A stretch of DNA of 64,000 nucleotides from JAMDEO01 sp963775295. Its GTDB lineage: Bacteria > Actinomycetota > Thermoleophilia > RBG-16-64-13. The DNA lies in assembly GCA_963775295.1 (NCBI GenBank), contig CAVZIK010000006.1, positions 2,852,001 through 2,916,000 on the forward strand, read 5' to 3'. The notes beneath the pieces are model-generated. The model ran no database searches, was not told the origin of the DNA, and worked only from the letters and a program-made list of their open reading frames with translations. A program made the position numbers and the translations under genes. Positions 8,370-15,901 of the stretch are shown here, piece after piece (position 1 is the first letter of the stretch; each line of letters opens with the position of its first letter).

Positions 8370-9317
8370 CTAGGCCTTCGCCTGCGCGGCTACGCGGGCC
8401 AGGTAGTCCAGCAAACGGTCCCGCGTGGCTTTCATGGTTTCCGGGGTCCACTCGTAGAAGCCCTTGCCGGTCTTGAAACCCAACTCGTTCTTCTCCACCA
8501 TCTCGCGCAGAAGCGGTGAGGGCTCATGGCTGTCCTCGAGGTGCTTGAGGACGTAGCTGTGGATAGCCAGCGTCAGATCGGCCCCCACCATGTCGGAGTT
8601 CTCAAGCGGCGCCAGGATTGGGAGCCTGAGTCCAGGACCAAATTTGAGGCTTTCATCGACCGTCGCGGGATCGGCGATCCCCCGCTCGACGATCGAGATC
8701 GCCTCGCGCCACAGAGCGTGCTGCAGACGGTTCGCGACGAACCCGGGCACATCTTTCTTGCAGTCGATGGGATGCTTACCCGCGGCCTTCATAAGACCCA
8801 TGGTGAAGTCGACGACCCAGTCGGCGACATCCACGGTCCTCACCACTTCGATCAACGGAATGAGGTAAGGGGGGTTCCACCAGTGGGTACCGAGAATGCG
8901 GTACTTGCCCTCGGACTTGCTGGCGATCTCCGTGATGCTCATGACCGACGTATTTGTCGCGAGAACCGTGTCAGGTTCAGCCATCTTGTCGAGTTGCGAG
9001 AAAAGCTCTTGCTTCAGGCCCATATCTTCGACGGCGCACTCGAGAACGAAGTCCGAGCCGACAACAGCCTCTTCGTAACTCTGGGTGGGGGTAATCCGAG
9101 CGATGGTGGGCTCGATGTCCTCGACACGACCAACTCCGCGGTCGGCGAGAAAGGCGAGATCCTTGGCAATGGTCTCCATCGCTTTTGCCAGGGTGGTTTC
9201 TTTGCGGCTCATGAGAGCGACGTCATAGCCAGCGGCCGCAAAGACCTGGGCGCAGCCGTGTCCCATCATCCCCCCGCCGATGATGGCTATTCTTTTGACA
9301 TCTTCTACTTTTTTCAC
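8370..9317 (-). CDS. 3-hydroxyacyl-CoA dehydrogenase-like NAD-dependent dehydrogenase
   Basis: A 315-aa dehydrogenase of the 3-hydroxyacyl-CoA dehydrogenase / lambda-crystallin family. It has Rossmann motif IIGGGMMGHG at residues 12-21 and HWWNPPYLIPLIEVV at the start of the catalytic region. That segment differs from the HFFNPPPLMKLVEI of fatty-acid enzymes, which suggests a free hydroxy acid or unusual acyl substrate. The GTG start at 9317 overlaps the SDR stop (GTGA). Given the neighbours, oxidation of (S)-3-hydroxy-5-oxohexanoate to triacetate (3,5-dioxohexanoate) in phloroglucinol breakdown is a good guess. A carnitine-type dehydrogenase paired with the BKACE gene is the main alternative. 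The family is certain, the substrate is inferred. Confidence 0.85.
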   Translation of the reverse strand: MKKVEDVKRIAIIGGGMMGHGCAQVFAAAGYDVALMSRKETTLAKAMETIAKDLAFLADRGVGRVEDIEPTIARITPTQSYEEAVVGSDFVLECAVEDMGLKQELFSQLDKMAEPDTVLATNTSVMSITEIASKSEGKYRILGTHWWNPPYLIPLIEVVRTVDVADWVVDFTMGLMKAAGKHPIDCKKDVPGFVANRLQHALWREAISIVERGIADPATVDESLKFGPGLRLPILAPLENSDMVGADLTLAIHSYVLKHLEDSHEPSPLLREMVEKNELGFKTGKGFYEWTPETMKATRDRLLDYLARVAAQAKA

Positions 9318-10112
9318 GATGCGATCCAGCCTCCGTCTACATTCAGAATTGCGCCGGTCATGAAGTCGGATGCGTCGGACGCGAGGAAGATCGCGGCTCC
9401 GACGAAATCATCGGGAACAGCTATCCGGCCCAAGGGAATCCGAGTCATGTGGAAGGCGTAGAGTTCCGGATCCTCCAAAACCTGCTTGGTGAGCGGGGTC
9501 TGGAAGAGGGCCGGAGCAATCGAGTTCACGTTGATGTTGTACTTGGCCCATTCGGTCGCCAATTGCTTGGTGAGCCCATGGACGGCAGCCTTGGACGTCG
9601 TGTAACCCGAGTAGCCGCCCGGGTTGCCTTGAAAGCCGCGGACGGACCCAATGGTGATTATTTTGCCGCCGCCCTGCTCGATCATCTGGATGCCGGCCTT
9701 CTGACAACTGAGGAACGTGCCGCGGACGTTCACGTCCATGATCCGCTGCCATTCTCCCACGGGCATCTTCTCCGTGGGAATGCGGTTCGCGATGCCGGCC
9801 GCAGTGATAAGGACGTCCAGGTGGCCGAATTCCTCGACCACCTGGTCGACCATGCTCTCCACACTGGTCTCATCGACGACATCGCACGCGATAGCCAGGG
9901 TCCTTCGACCCCGAGCCTTCACCTCTTCGGCTACAGGCTCCATCGCGACCGTCGAGAAATCGCCCAAAGCGATGTCCGCCCCGCGGATGGCTAGACCTCT
10001 GGCGAGCGCGCCGCCAAGTGCTCCGCCTCCCCCGGTGATCAGGACCACCTTCCCCTTGAGGTCGAAGAAGGCGGCAACCTGCTCGTCGGACATATTCTTG
10101 GACGACTCCATC
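9314..10112 (-). CDS. Short-chain dehydrogenase/reductase (first of a tandem pair)
   Basis: A 265-aa classical SDR from ATG 10112 (GGAG seven bases upstream). It has cofactor motif TGGGGALGG at 26-34, Asp51 after strand beta-2, LITAAG at 101-106, Ser156, Tyr170 and Lys174 (YTTSK). It has the same length as the neighbouring SDR at 10147-10944 and aligns with it without gaps, so the two arose by tandem duplication. It lies 34 bases after that gene and overlaps the next dehydrogenase by four bases. In this setting one of the pair is a candidate phloroglucinol reductase (an SDR in Clostridium and Eubacterium); the sequence alone does not prove which. Confidence 0.88.
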
Positions 10113-10146
10113 TGGTTCTCCAGTCCGGTGATAGTTCCGCCCAGCT

Positions 10147-10944
10147 CTAGCCTGCGACGCTGCCGCCGTCGACCGGGAGGATGACGCCGGTGATGAAGTC
10201 CGCTGCCGCGCTCGACAAGAACACTACGGGGCCGATCATATCGTCGGGAACAGCTGCACGACCCCACGGGATCCTCGACATGAAAATCTGCTTGAGCTTC
10301 TCGTCCTCGAGGACCTGCTGCGTCAGCGGCGTCCAGAAGATGCAGGGAGCTATGCAGTTCACGTTGATCTGGTATTTCGCCCACTCAGTGGCCAGTTGCA
10401 TGGTCATGAGATGGACCGCACCCTTGGTGGTTCCGTACGCAGCGTAGCCGCCGGGATGGCCGAGGAAGCCGCGGACCGAACCGATGGTGATGATTTTGCC
10501 GTGACCCTGCTTGATCATCTGCTGGCCGACCCTCTGCGCGCTCAAGAAGGTGCCGGTGACGTTGGCCGTCATGATGCGCTCAAACTCCGATACCGGGAAT
10601 TCCTCAGCCGGGAACCGGTTGGCGATGCCCGCCGCGGTAACCAGGATGTCGATGTGACCGAACTCGGCCATCACCTTGTCGACCATGGCCTGCGTGCTTT
10701 CCTCATCGGTGACGTCGCACGAGATAGGCAGGGCTTTGCGGCCCAAGCCTTCGATCTCGGTGGCAACAGCTTCGAGGCTGCTGATCGAGCGGCTCGTCAC
10801 AACGATGTCGGCTCCATAGGCAGCAAGTCCTCTGGCCGCCGCGTGACCCAAGAAGCCGGCGCCGCCTGTGATGACGGCCACTTTGCCAGTGAGGTCGTAC
10901 AGTTTCGCGATCTGTTCTTGGCTCAAAGCTACGGGTGCACTCAT
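10147..10944 (-). CDS. Short-chain dehydrogenase/reductase (second of a tandem pair)
   Basis: A 265-aa SDR from ATG 10944 (GAGGAG directly upstream, short spacing). Motifs are TGGAGFLGH at 26-34, LVTAAG at 101-106, Ser156, Tyr170 and Lys174 (YGTTK). Where the sister SDR has an acidic Asp51 at the cofactor-selecting region, this one has Ser51-Arg52 after VVT, which points to NADPH rather than NADH. This makes it the better candidate for the NADPH-dependent phloroglucinol reductase step. It is preceded by a 130-base gap with a hairpin after the BKACE gene. Confidence 0.88.
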   Translation of the reverse strand: MSAPVALSQEQIAKLYDLTGKVAVITGGAGFLGHAAARGLAAYGADIVVTSRSISSLEAVATEIEGLGRKALPISCDVTDEESTQAMVDKVMAEFGHIDILVTAAGIANRFPAEEFPVSEFERIMTANVTGTFLSAQRVGQQMIKQGHGKIITIGSVRGFLGHPGGYAAYGTTKGAVHLMTMQLATEWAKYQINVNCIAPCIFWTPLTQQVLEDEKLKQIFMSRIPWGRAAVPDDMIGPVVFLSSAAADFITGVILPVDGGSVAG

Positions 10945-11039
10945 ACTCTCCTCATTCCTTTCCGATTCGATACCGCCGTAGACCCGCAATGACACTACTT
11001 CAAAGTCGTAGCGGGACGGTTTCCCATGACAAGAGATTG

Positions 11040-11065
11040 AGCGGCCGGGCGTTCGCCGGGCCGCT
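11040..11065 (-). terminator. Hairpin between the BKACE gene and the SDR pair
   Basis: Stem AGCGGCC/GGCCGCT extended by GGCG/CGCC across one G-G mismatch, ten bases past the BKACE stop. On the minus strand it is followed by TCAATCTCTTG, only weakly T-rich. It may end part of the transcripts and give the first gene a different level from the SDR genes. Confidence 0.45.
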
Positions 11066-11074
11066 CCGTAGTCG

Positions 11075-11899
11075 CTACTTCTTGGGGGGCAGGCTCAGAA
11101 TCTGCCGGGCCTCCGCCACATTGGCCACCGGGCGGCGGAATTCCTTAGCCAACCGCTGGACACGTTCGACGAACTCGTAGTTGTGAACCGCAAGTTCATC
11201 CTTGTTCAGATACACGTTGTCTTCCATTCCCACCCGGACGTGACCGCCCATGTGGATAGCCATCGTAGAAATCGCTAGAGCGCTGGCGCCGCAGCCGAAC
11301 GCCGACCAGGTGGAACCAGAGGGCAGATCTTCAACCAGACGCAAGAGGTTCTTGGGTGAGCCCTCCATGCCACCGGCGACGTGCAAGCAGCACTGGAAGT
11401 GAACCGGCGCCTGTAGGAAGCCTTCCTTCATCAAGCGCTTCGCATTCCAGATCATGCCGGCATCGAAAACTTCAACCTCGGGCTTGATGCCGTTGTCGAT
11501 GTAGGCCTTACCCAGCTTCCTCAGAAACTCAGGCGGATTGAGAAAGATGCCGTCGTAGAAGTTCATCGAGCCGGCGTCGAAGGTGCCCATGTCGGGCTTG
11601 AGTTCGACGTGGGGAGCGATGCGCTCTTCGTCGGAAAAGCCCAAGCCACCGGAGCTGGTCATATTGATGATGATGTCGCACTTCTCGCGGACCAGGGCGA
11701 CGGTCTCCCGAAACTTCTGCAGGTCCATCGTAGCCTTGCCCTCATCGGTACGCACGTGGATGTGAGCGACCGACGCGCCCGCCTGATAGGCCATGTAGAC
11801 CTCGTCGGCGATTTCTTGGGGAGTTGTAGCCAGGTGCGGTGTGTTCTCCTTGGTCGTCATGGCCCCCGTGGTGGCTACGGTGATGATGAGTTTCTCCAT
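11075..11899 (-). CDS. Beta-keto acid cleavage enzyme (BKACE family)
   Basis: A 274-aa TIM-barrel Zn enzyme that cleaves a beta-keto acid with acetyl-CoA to acetoacetate (or its homologue) and a new acyl-CoA. The start ATG at 11899 has GGAGG eight bases upstream. HIHVR places His46 and His48 at the same positions as the Zn ligands of lysine-fermentation Kce. Glu226 in VRVGMED matches the third ligand, and NMTSSGG is the substrate-binding loop. Family members act on 3-keto-5-aminohexanoate, dehydrocarnitine and triacetate. With two SDRs, a hydroxyacid dehydrogenase and transhydroxylase next door, triacetate acetoacetate-lyase is the best-supported guess. Confidence 0.9.
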   Translation of the reverse strand: MEKLIITVATTGAMTTKENTPHLATTPQEIADEVYMAYQAGASVAHIHVRTDEGKATMDLQKFRETVALVREKCDIIINMTSSGGLGFSDEERIAPHVELKPDMGTFDAGSMNFYDGIFLNPPEFLRKLGKAYIDNGIKPEVEVFDAGMIWNAKRLMKEGFLQAPVHFQCCLHVAGGMEGSPKNLLRLVEDLPSGSTWSAFGCGASALAISTMAIHMGGHVRVGMEDNVYLNKDELAVHNYEFVERVQRLAKEFRRPVANVAEARQILSLPPKK

Positions 11900-12215
11900 A
11901 CGTTGACCTCCGCGTAATCGTGTCTGACCCACCCGGTCCGTGGAGCATCTCGGTCGGAGATGTACGGACTCTTGAAGGATGACGACCCTGAACAACGGGC
12001 CGCGGCTTCACTCGGCAAAGCACCAGTCGACTTAGACATTACAACTCTACACCATCGATACTGGTACAAGAAAGGCGTTGGTCAACGACCGTCAACCCTC
12101 ATCCCGCCCACACTGGAACCGTGGCATCGATTATAATGGCACCGTTCGCTCCGGGCTTCCGGCCCAGAGCGGCCCTTCCCGGGCCTTATTACCGCCCCGC
12201 GGAAGCGCTTTTCAG
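11900..12215. other. Intergenic region between the BKACE gene and tRNA-Leu
   Basis: No gene. A TATAAT at 12132-12137 (plus) may serve the tRNA. Near 12080-12096 the minus strand carries GTTGAC twice, ten bases apart, next to the palindrome GGTCAACGACC. This could be a control site for the BKACE operon. Neither is strong enough for a firm call. Confidence 0.3.
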
Positions 12216-12301
12216 GCCGAAGTGGCGGAACTGGCAGACGCGCTGGACTCAAACTCCAGTGAGGCTCACACCTCGTGCGGGTTCGATCCCCGCCTTCGGC
12301 A
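12216..12301 (+). tRNA. tRNA-Leu (anticodon CAA)
   Basis: An 86-base class II tRNA. Acceptor arms GCCGAAG (12216-12222) and CTTCGGC (12294-12300) pair perfectly, with discriminator A at 12301. The anticodon stem CTGGA/TCCAG encloses loop CTCAAAC, giving anticodon CAA for UUG codons. A long variable arm and GGTTCGATCCC T-arm are present. CCA is not encoded. Confidence 0.93.
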
Positions 12302-12528
12302 TCATCACTCGTGCGGCTCCAACCGGGACGACCATGCACACTCACGATCGCTTGGACGAGTCGCGCCCCTGGGGTTAGGCCCTGGCACGCGTAAAGGAAT
12401 TCGTCGGGCCGTCGCGAATCACTCGAACAGGCACAACACCGAACGCCGCGTTATGCGTACTGTTGCGGAATCAGAATCGTGCCGTTTGTGTAGTTTCGTT
12501 GTCGTGAGACTGCTACAATTTTTGGGAT

Positions 12529-13029
12529 ATGGAAGAAGAACACGAAGAGAGAGAAAGACGCTACGTCGAACTGGTAGGTGAGAAGCTGCGCCGGCTCAGG
12601 CAGGACCGCGGTTTCAGTCTCCAGGAAGTCTGCGAACGCTCCGGTGGGTCGTTCGTGGTGTCTACGCTCAGCGCCTACGAACGAGGCAAACGGAGCCTTA
12701 GCCTAGAGCGTCTCTACGAACTCGCCGCCATCTACGGACAATCCCCCATGTCCATTCTCGATATTGAGGACGACCCCGAGTTCCAGCGCACACTAACAAG
12801 GAATGGCCCCCTTCGCATCCGCCTCGAAAGTTTGGAGCGCCTTGCTCCCGAGGAGCGACGGCCTCTCGAGACCTACCTGGGGTTCCTTCGTCAGTTGCGC
12901 AACGACCCGTCCCGCGAGATGTTGACCATTCGTAAGGACGATCTCGCCTATCTCTCCGGGCTGTACGGAGTCCGGCCCCAGGCTCTCAAGGAATATCTGG
13001 AACGGGAAGGGATCCTTCTCAACCAGTAG
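12529..13029 (+). CDS. bldD: BldD-like XRE-family regulator with c-di-GMP signature
   Basis: A 166-aa transcription factor; Streptomyces BldD has 167 aa. Residues 12-75 form an XRE helix-turn-helix (LRRLRQDRGFSLQEVCERSG, STLSAYERGKRSLSLERLYELA). Residues about 85-166 match the BldD C-terminal domain, and RND-PSREMLTI-RKDD fits the RxD-x8-RxxD motif that binds a c-di-GMP tetramer and drives dimerisation. The ATG at 12529 has only a weak GGGAT upstream. A TACAAT box at 12514-12519 is so close that the message may be nearly leaderless, as is common in actinobacteria. Its targets are unknown here. Confidence 0.88.
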   Translation: MEEEHEERERRYVELVGEKLRRLRQDRGFSLQEVCERSGGSFVVSTLSAYERGKRSLSLERLYELAAIYGQSPMSILDIEDDPEFQRTLTRNGPLRIRLESLERLAPEERRPLETYLGFLRQLRNDPSREMLTIRKDDLAYLSGLYGVRPQALKEYLEREGILLNQ

Positions 13030-13050
13030 AGAGCCGATCGGCTCTTTCCT
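13030..13050 (+). terminator. Terminator between bldD-like gene and trpA
   Basis: Palindrome AGAGCC-GATC-GGCTCT (13030-13045) followed by TTTCCTT on the plus strand, overlapping the end of the regulator gene. It could also work for the convergent trp operon, which ends at 13075. Confidence 0.6.
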
Positions 13051-13074
13051 TCCGGCCCTCCGGCGTCGCTCCAC

Positions 13075-13902
13075 TCAGCTCTTCCGGCTTCTCATCACAG
13101 CTGCTTTTGCTGCTATCAGATAATTCTTCATATCGGTGACGGCCGCGTCGATGTCCGCACTTCTGGCCACCATGTCGACGAGGGCACTGCCAATGATCAC
13201 GCCGTCGGCCTGGGCGGCAACGGCGGCCACCTGATCGATGGTGGACACGCCGAACCCCACCGCTAATGGTAGGTCCGTGTGCTGCCGGACCCTACTGATG
13301 AAGGCCGGTAGGTCGGCACGCAAGGTCGCTCGTGCTCCCGTGACGCCCGTAGTTGACACGCAGTAGATGAATCCGGAGGCGGCAGCCGCGATGCGAGCCA
13401 GCCGGGCGTCGCTCGTGGTGGGAGCCACCAACAGGATCACATCGACCGATGACTCCCTGGCAGTGGCCTGGAGCTCGCCCGCTTCTTCCACAGGTAGATC
13501 CGGAACGACCACACCCAAGACTCCACACTCCCGGCACCTGGCGAAGAACCTCGCGGGACCGAAAGCAAGAATGATGTTGAGATAGCTCAGCAGGACGACC
13601 CGGGCGCCCTCGGAGGCCGCCTCGGCTGCCAGATCGAGCACGTTTCCAGGGCGAACGCCCCGGCTGAGCGCCACTGTCGAGGCCGCCTGGATCACAGGCC
13701 CATCGGCGAGAGGATCCGAGAACGGAATGCCTATCTCGATGAGATCCGCCCCGGCGTCGCGGTACGCCCGCAGGACCTTGGAACAGGACTCGAGGTCGGG
13801 ATATCCCCCTACGGCGTACGGCATCAGAAGAGCCCGGCCGGCGGCCGAGAAGAGCTGGGAAAGTGATGGCCCCGCCACCTGTGCACGATTGTCGCTCTGC
13901 AT
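13075..13902 (-). CDS. trpA: Tryptophan synthase alpha chain
   Basis: Cleaves indole-3-glycerol phosphate to indole and glyceraldehyde 3-phosphate. The product is 275 aa from ATG 13902, whose A overlaps the trpB stop (TGATG); a GTG one codon upstream (13905) is an alternative. DLIEIGIPFSDPLADGPVIQ contains the catalytic Glu and Asp, and AVGFGVS is the phosphate-binding loop near residue 210. It is the last gene of the hisI-trp operon. Confidence 0.96.
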   Translation of the reverse strand: MQSDNRAQVAGPSLSQLFSAAGRALLMPYAVGGYPDLESCSKVLRAYRDAGADLIEIGIPFSDPLADGPVIQAASTVALSRGVRPGNVLDLAAEAASEGARVVLLSYLNIILAFGPARFFARCRECGVLGVVVPDLPVEEAGELQATARESSVDVILLVAPTTSDARLARIAAAASGFIYCVSTTGVTGARATLRADLPAFISRVRQHTDLPLAVGFGVSTIDQVAAVAAQADGVIIGSALVDMVARSADIDAAVTDMKNYLIAAKAAVMRSRKS

Positions 13903-15080
13903 CACGACCGAACCCCCAGTCTCTCAGCCACGCTGTACACGTCCTTGTCGCCCCTTCCCGAGAGATTGAGCACCACCACGTCGCTCTCCCCAAACCCGTG
14001 CCCCCCGCGCATCATGTAGGCGACAGCGTGAGAACTCTCGAGGGCTGGAATGATCCCCTCCAGTCGCGACAGCGCTTGAAATGCTGCCAGCGCCTCGTCG
14101 TCCGTGGCGCTGGAATACTCTACGCGCCCCGAGTCCTTGAGGAAGGCATGCTCGGGCCCCACCGAGGGATAGTCGAGCCCGGCGGCCACCGAGTGGGCTT
14201 CCTGGATCTGCCCGTCCTCGTCCTGCAGCACATATGAGTACGAGCCGTGCAGGATCCCCCCCACTCCGCGCGCCAGCGAGGCGCCATGCTTGCCGGAGTC
14301 AAGCCCTAGACCTCCCGCCTCCACCCCGACCAGCCTCACCCGAGGTTCATCCCGAAATTCGTGGAAGATACCTATGGCGTTGCTGCCCGCGCCCACACAA
14401 GCCACTACGCCGTCCGGCACACGGCCCTCCTTCTCGAGCACCTGCTTTCGGGTCTCCTGCCCGATGACGGCCTGAAAGTCTCGCACCATGGTCGGATAGG
14501 GAGCGGGACCGACCACCGATCCGATTATGTAATGAGTGTTTTCCACGTTGGTCACCCAATCCCGGATGGCCTCGTTAGTCGCGTCCTTGAGGGTCCCGCT
14601 TCCCGAGGTCACGGGCAGAACCTCGGCGCCAAGCAGCCGCATCCGAAACACGTTGAGTTCCTGTCGACGGATGTCTTCCTGGCCCATGTAGACGTGGCAC
14701 TCGAGCCCGAAGAGCGCCGCCACTGTGGCCGTAGCCACCCCATGCTGACCGGCTCCGGTCTCGGCGATGATCCTCTTCTTGCCCATCCGCCGAGCCAAAA
14801 GAATCTGACCCAGGGTGTTGTTGATCTTGTGAGCGCCGGTGTGGGCCAGGTCTTCCCGTTTGAGATAAACCCTGCAGCCCACCGCGTCCGACAGGCGCCG
14901 GGCCCGGAACAGAGGCGTGGGCCGCCCCGCATAGTCGGTTTGCAACTCTTTGAGTTCGGCCAAGAAAGCCGGATCATCGCGGTACCGATCGTATGCCTCA
15001 TCAAGTTCTTCCAACGCCGAAACCAAGGTCTCGGGTACGTACCGACCCCCATACGGGCCGAACCTGCGCGTCACGGTCAC
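13902..15080 (-). CDS. trpB: Tryptophan synthase beta chain
   Basis: PLP enzyme joining indole and serine to tryptophan. It is 392 aa from a GTG at 15080 that overlaps the trpF stop by one base (TAGTG) and has GGAAGGA upstream. The open frame extends further upstream without family similarity. RRFGPYGGRYVPETL is the usual N-terminus, HTGAHKINN carries the PLP lysine, and GAGSNAIGIF binds the cofactor phosphate. It is the standard TrpB1 type, partner of the adjacent trpA. Confidence 0.96.
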   Translation of the reverse strand: MTVTRRFGPYGGRYVPETLVSALEELDEAYDRYRDDPAFLAELKELQTDYAGRPTPLFRARRLSDAVGCRVYLKREDLAHTGAHKINNTLGQILLARRMGKKRIIAETGAGQHGVATATVAALFGLECHVYMGQEDIRRQELNVFRMRLLGAEVLPVTSGSGTLKDATNEAIRDWVTNVENTHYIIGSVVGPAPYPTMVRDFQAVIGQETRKQVLEKEGRVPDGVVACVGAGSNAIGIFHEFRDEPRVRLVGVEAGGLGLDSGKHGASLARGVGGILHGSYSYVLQDEDGQIQEAHSVAAGLDYPSVGPEHAFLKDSGRVEYSSATDDEALAAFQALSRLEGIIPALESSHAVAYMMRGGHGFGESDVVVLNLSGRGDKDVYSVAERLGVRS

Positions 15081-15901
15081 TATGTCGTTCCTTCCAATCG
15101 GGCATCCACCAAGCCGGTCTCGCGCCGGCGGCGGACGTCGTTCACCACTTCGAAAAGTCTTCTGATGGCCTCCGCGCTTTTCACCCCGGGGCTCGACTCC
15201 ACCCCGCTCGAAACGTCCACCCCCCACGCGCCTGAACGCAATAGCGCCTCGCACGCGTTGTCGGGACTGATGCCGCCGGCGACCAGAAACGGGCCCCCAT
15301 CGGTCGCGCCGGGCGGCAGGTCCCACGGGAATGGCACCCCCAATCCTCCAAACCGTCCGCGGCTGCTCGAATCAAGCAACACCGCATCGGCCCCAGCCCT
15401 CGCCGTCGCGATTCGCCTCCGTAATTCCTCCGGATCGTCGCCGTCCAGCTCGACCGCGACGGCGTTGATCACCATGACCGTCTCGATCGTCCGAGCCCTA
15501 CGGGCGACCAGCCGTGTCGACCCCGCGAGCGCGCCGCGAACTTGGGCGGCGGTCGCTCCTAGCCGACCGTGCAGTTGCACGGCATCCAAGCCGACGGTGT
15601 CCACGATCCGGGCTATCTCCTCCGCTGAGCCGTCTCCGAAGACGCCCACGGTCAACGCCCCGGCCCCGAAAAAGGACTGGGATCGCCGCGCCTCGGCCAC
15701 GAGCGCCTCGGCCTGCTCCGCCGTCACCTGCCGGGGACTCGGGGCAAACACGAAACCCACTGCCCACGCTCCCGCGTCCGCGGCAACCCGGACATCTTCC
15801 GCGCGAGTGAGACCGCAGATCTTGACGGCCGGCCCCAGAGGCAAGTCGGCGCTCTCCGTTGGCGCTCGGCCGGTGGCATCCCTTGTCCGGCTCCCCTTCA
15901 C
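15080..15901 (-). CDS. trpF: Phosphoribosylanthranilate isomerase
   Basis: Third step of tryptophan synthesis. The product is 273 aa, longer than the usual 200-220 because of an N-terminal tail of about 25 residues before VKICGLT (catalytic Cys) and a C-terminal tail. AVLLDSSS carries the catalytic Asp, and LVAGGISPDN and GVDVSSGVE are the phosphate-binding loops. The GTG start at 15901 overlaps the corA-like stop (GTGA). The Ser/Arg-rich start region may be untranslated if a later codon is used. Confidence 0.93.
   Translation of the reverse strand: MKGSRTRDATGRAPTESADLPLGPAVKICGLTRAEDVRVAADAGAWAVGFVFAPSPRQVTAEQAEALVAEARRSQSFFGAGALTVGVFGDGSAEEIARIVDTVGLDAVQLHGRLGATAAQVRGALAGSTRLVARRARTIETVMVINAVAVELDGDDPEELRRRIATARAGADAVLLDSSSRGRFGGLGVPFPWDLPPGATDGGPFLVAGGISPDNACEALLRSGAWGVDVSSGVESSPGVKSAEAIRRLFEVVNDVRRRRETGLVDARLEGTT

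Noticed and set aside
8370..11899. Carnitine degradation operon (carnitine dehydrogenase plus dehydrocarnitine-cleaving BKACE)
   Set aside because: The dehydrogenase motif differs from the carnitine-enzyme form I recall, no thioesterase or betaine gene is present, and the two SDRs and adjacent transhydroxylase fit phloroglucinol better. Not fully excluded.
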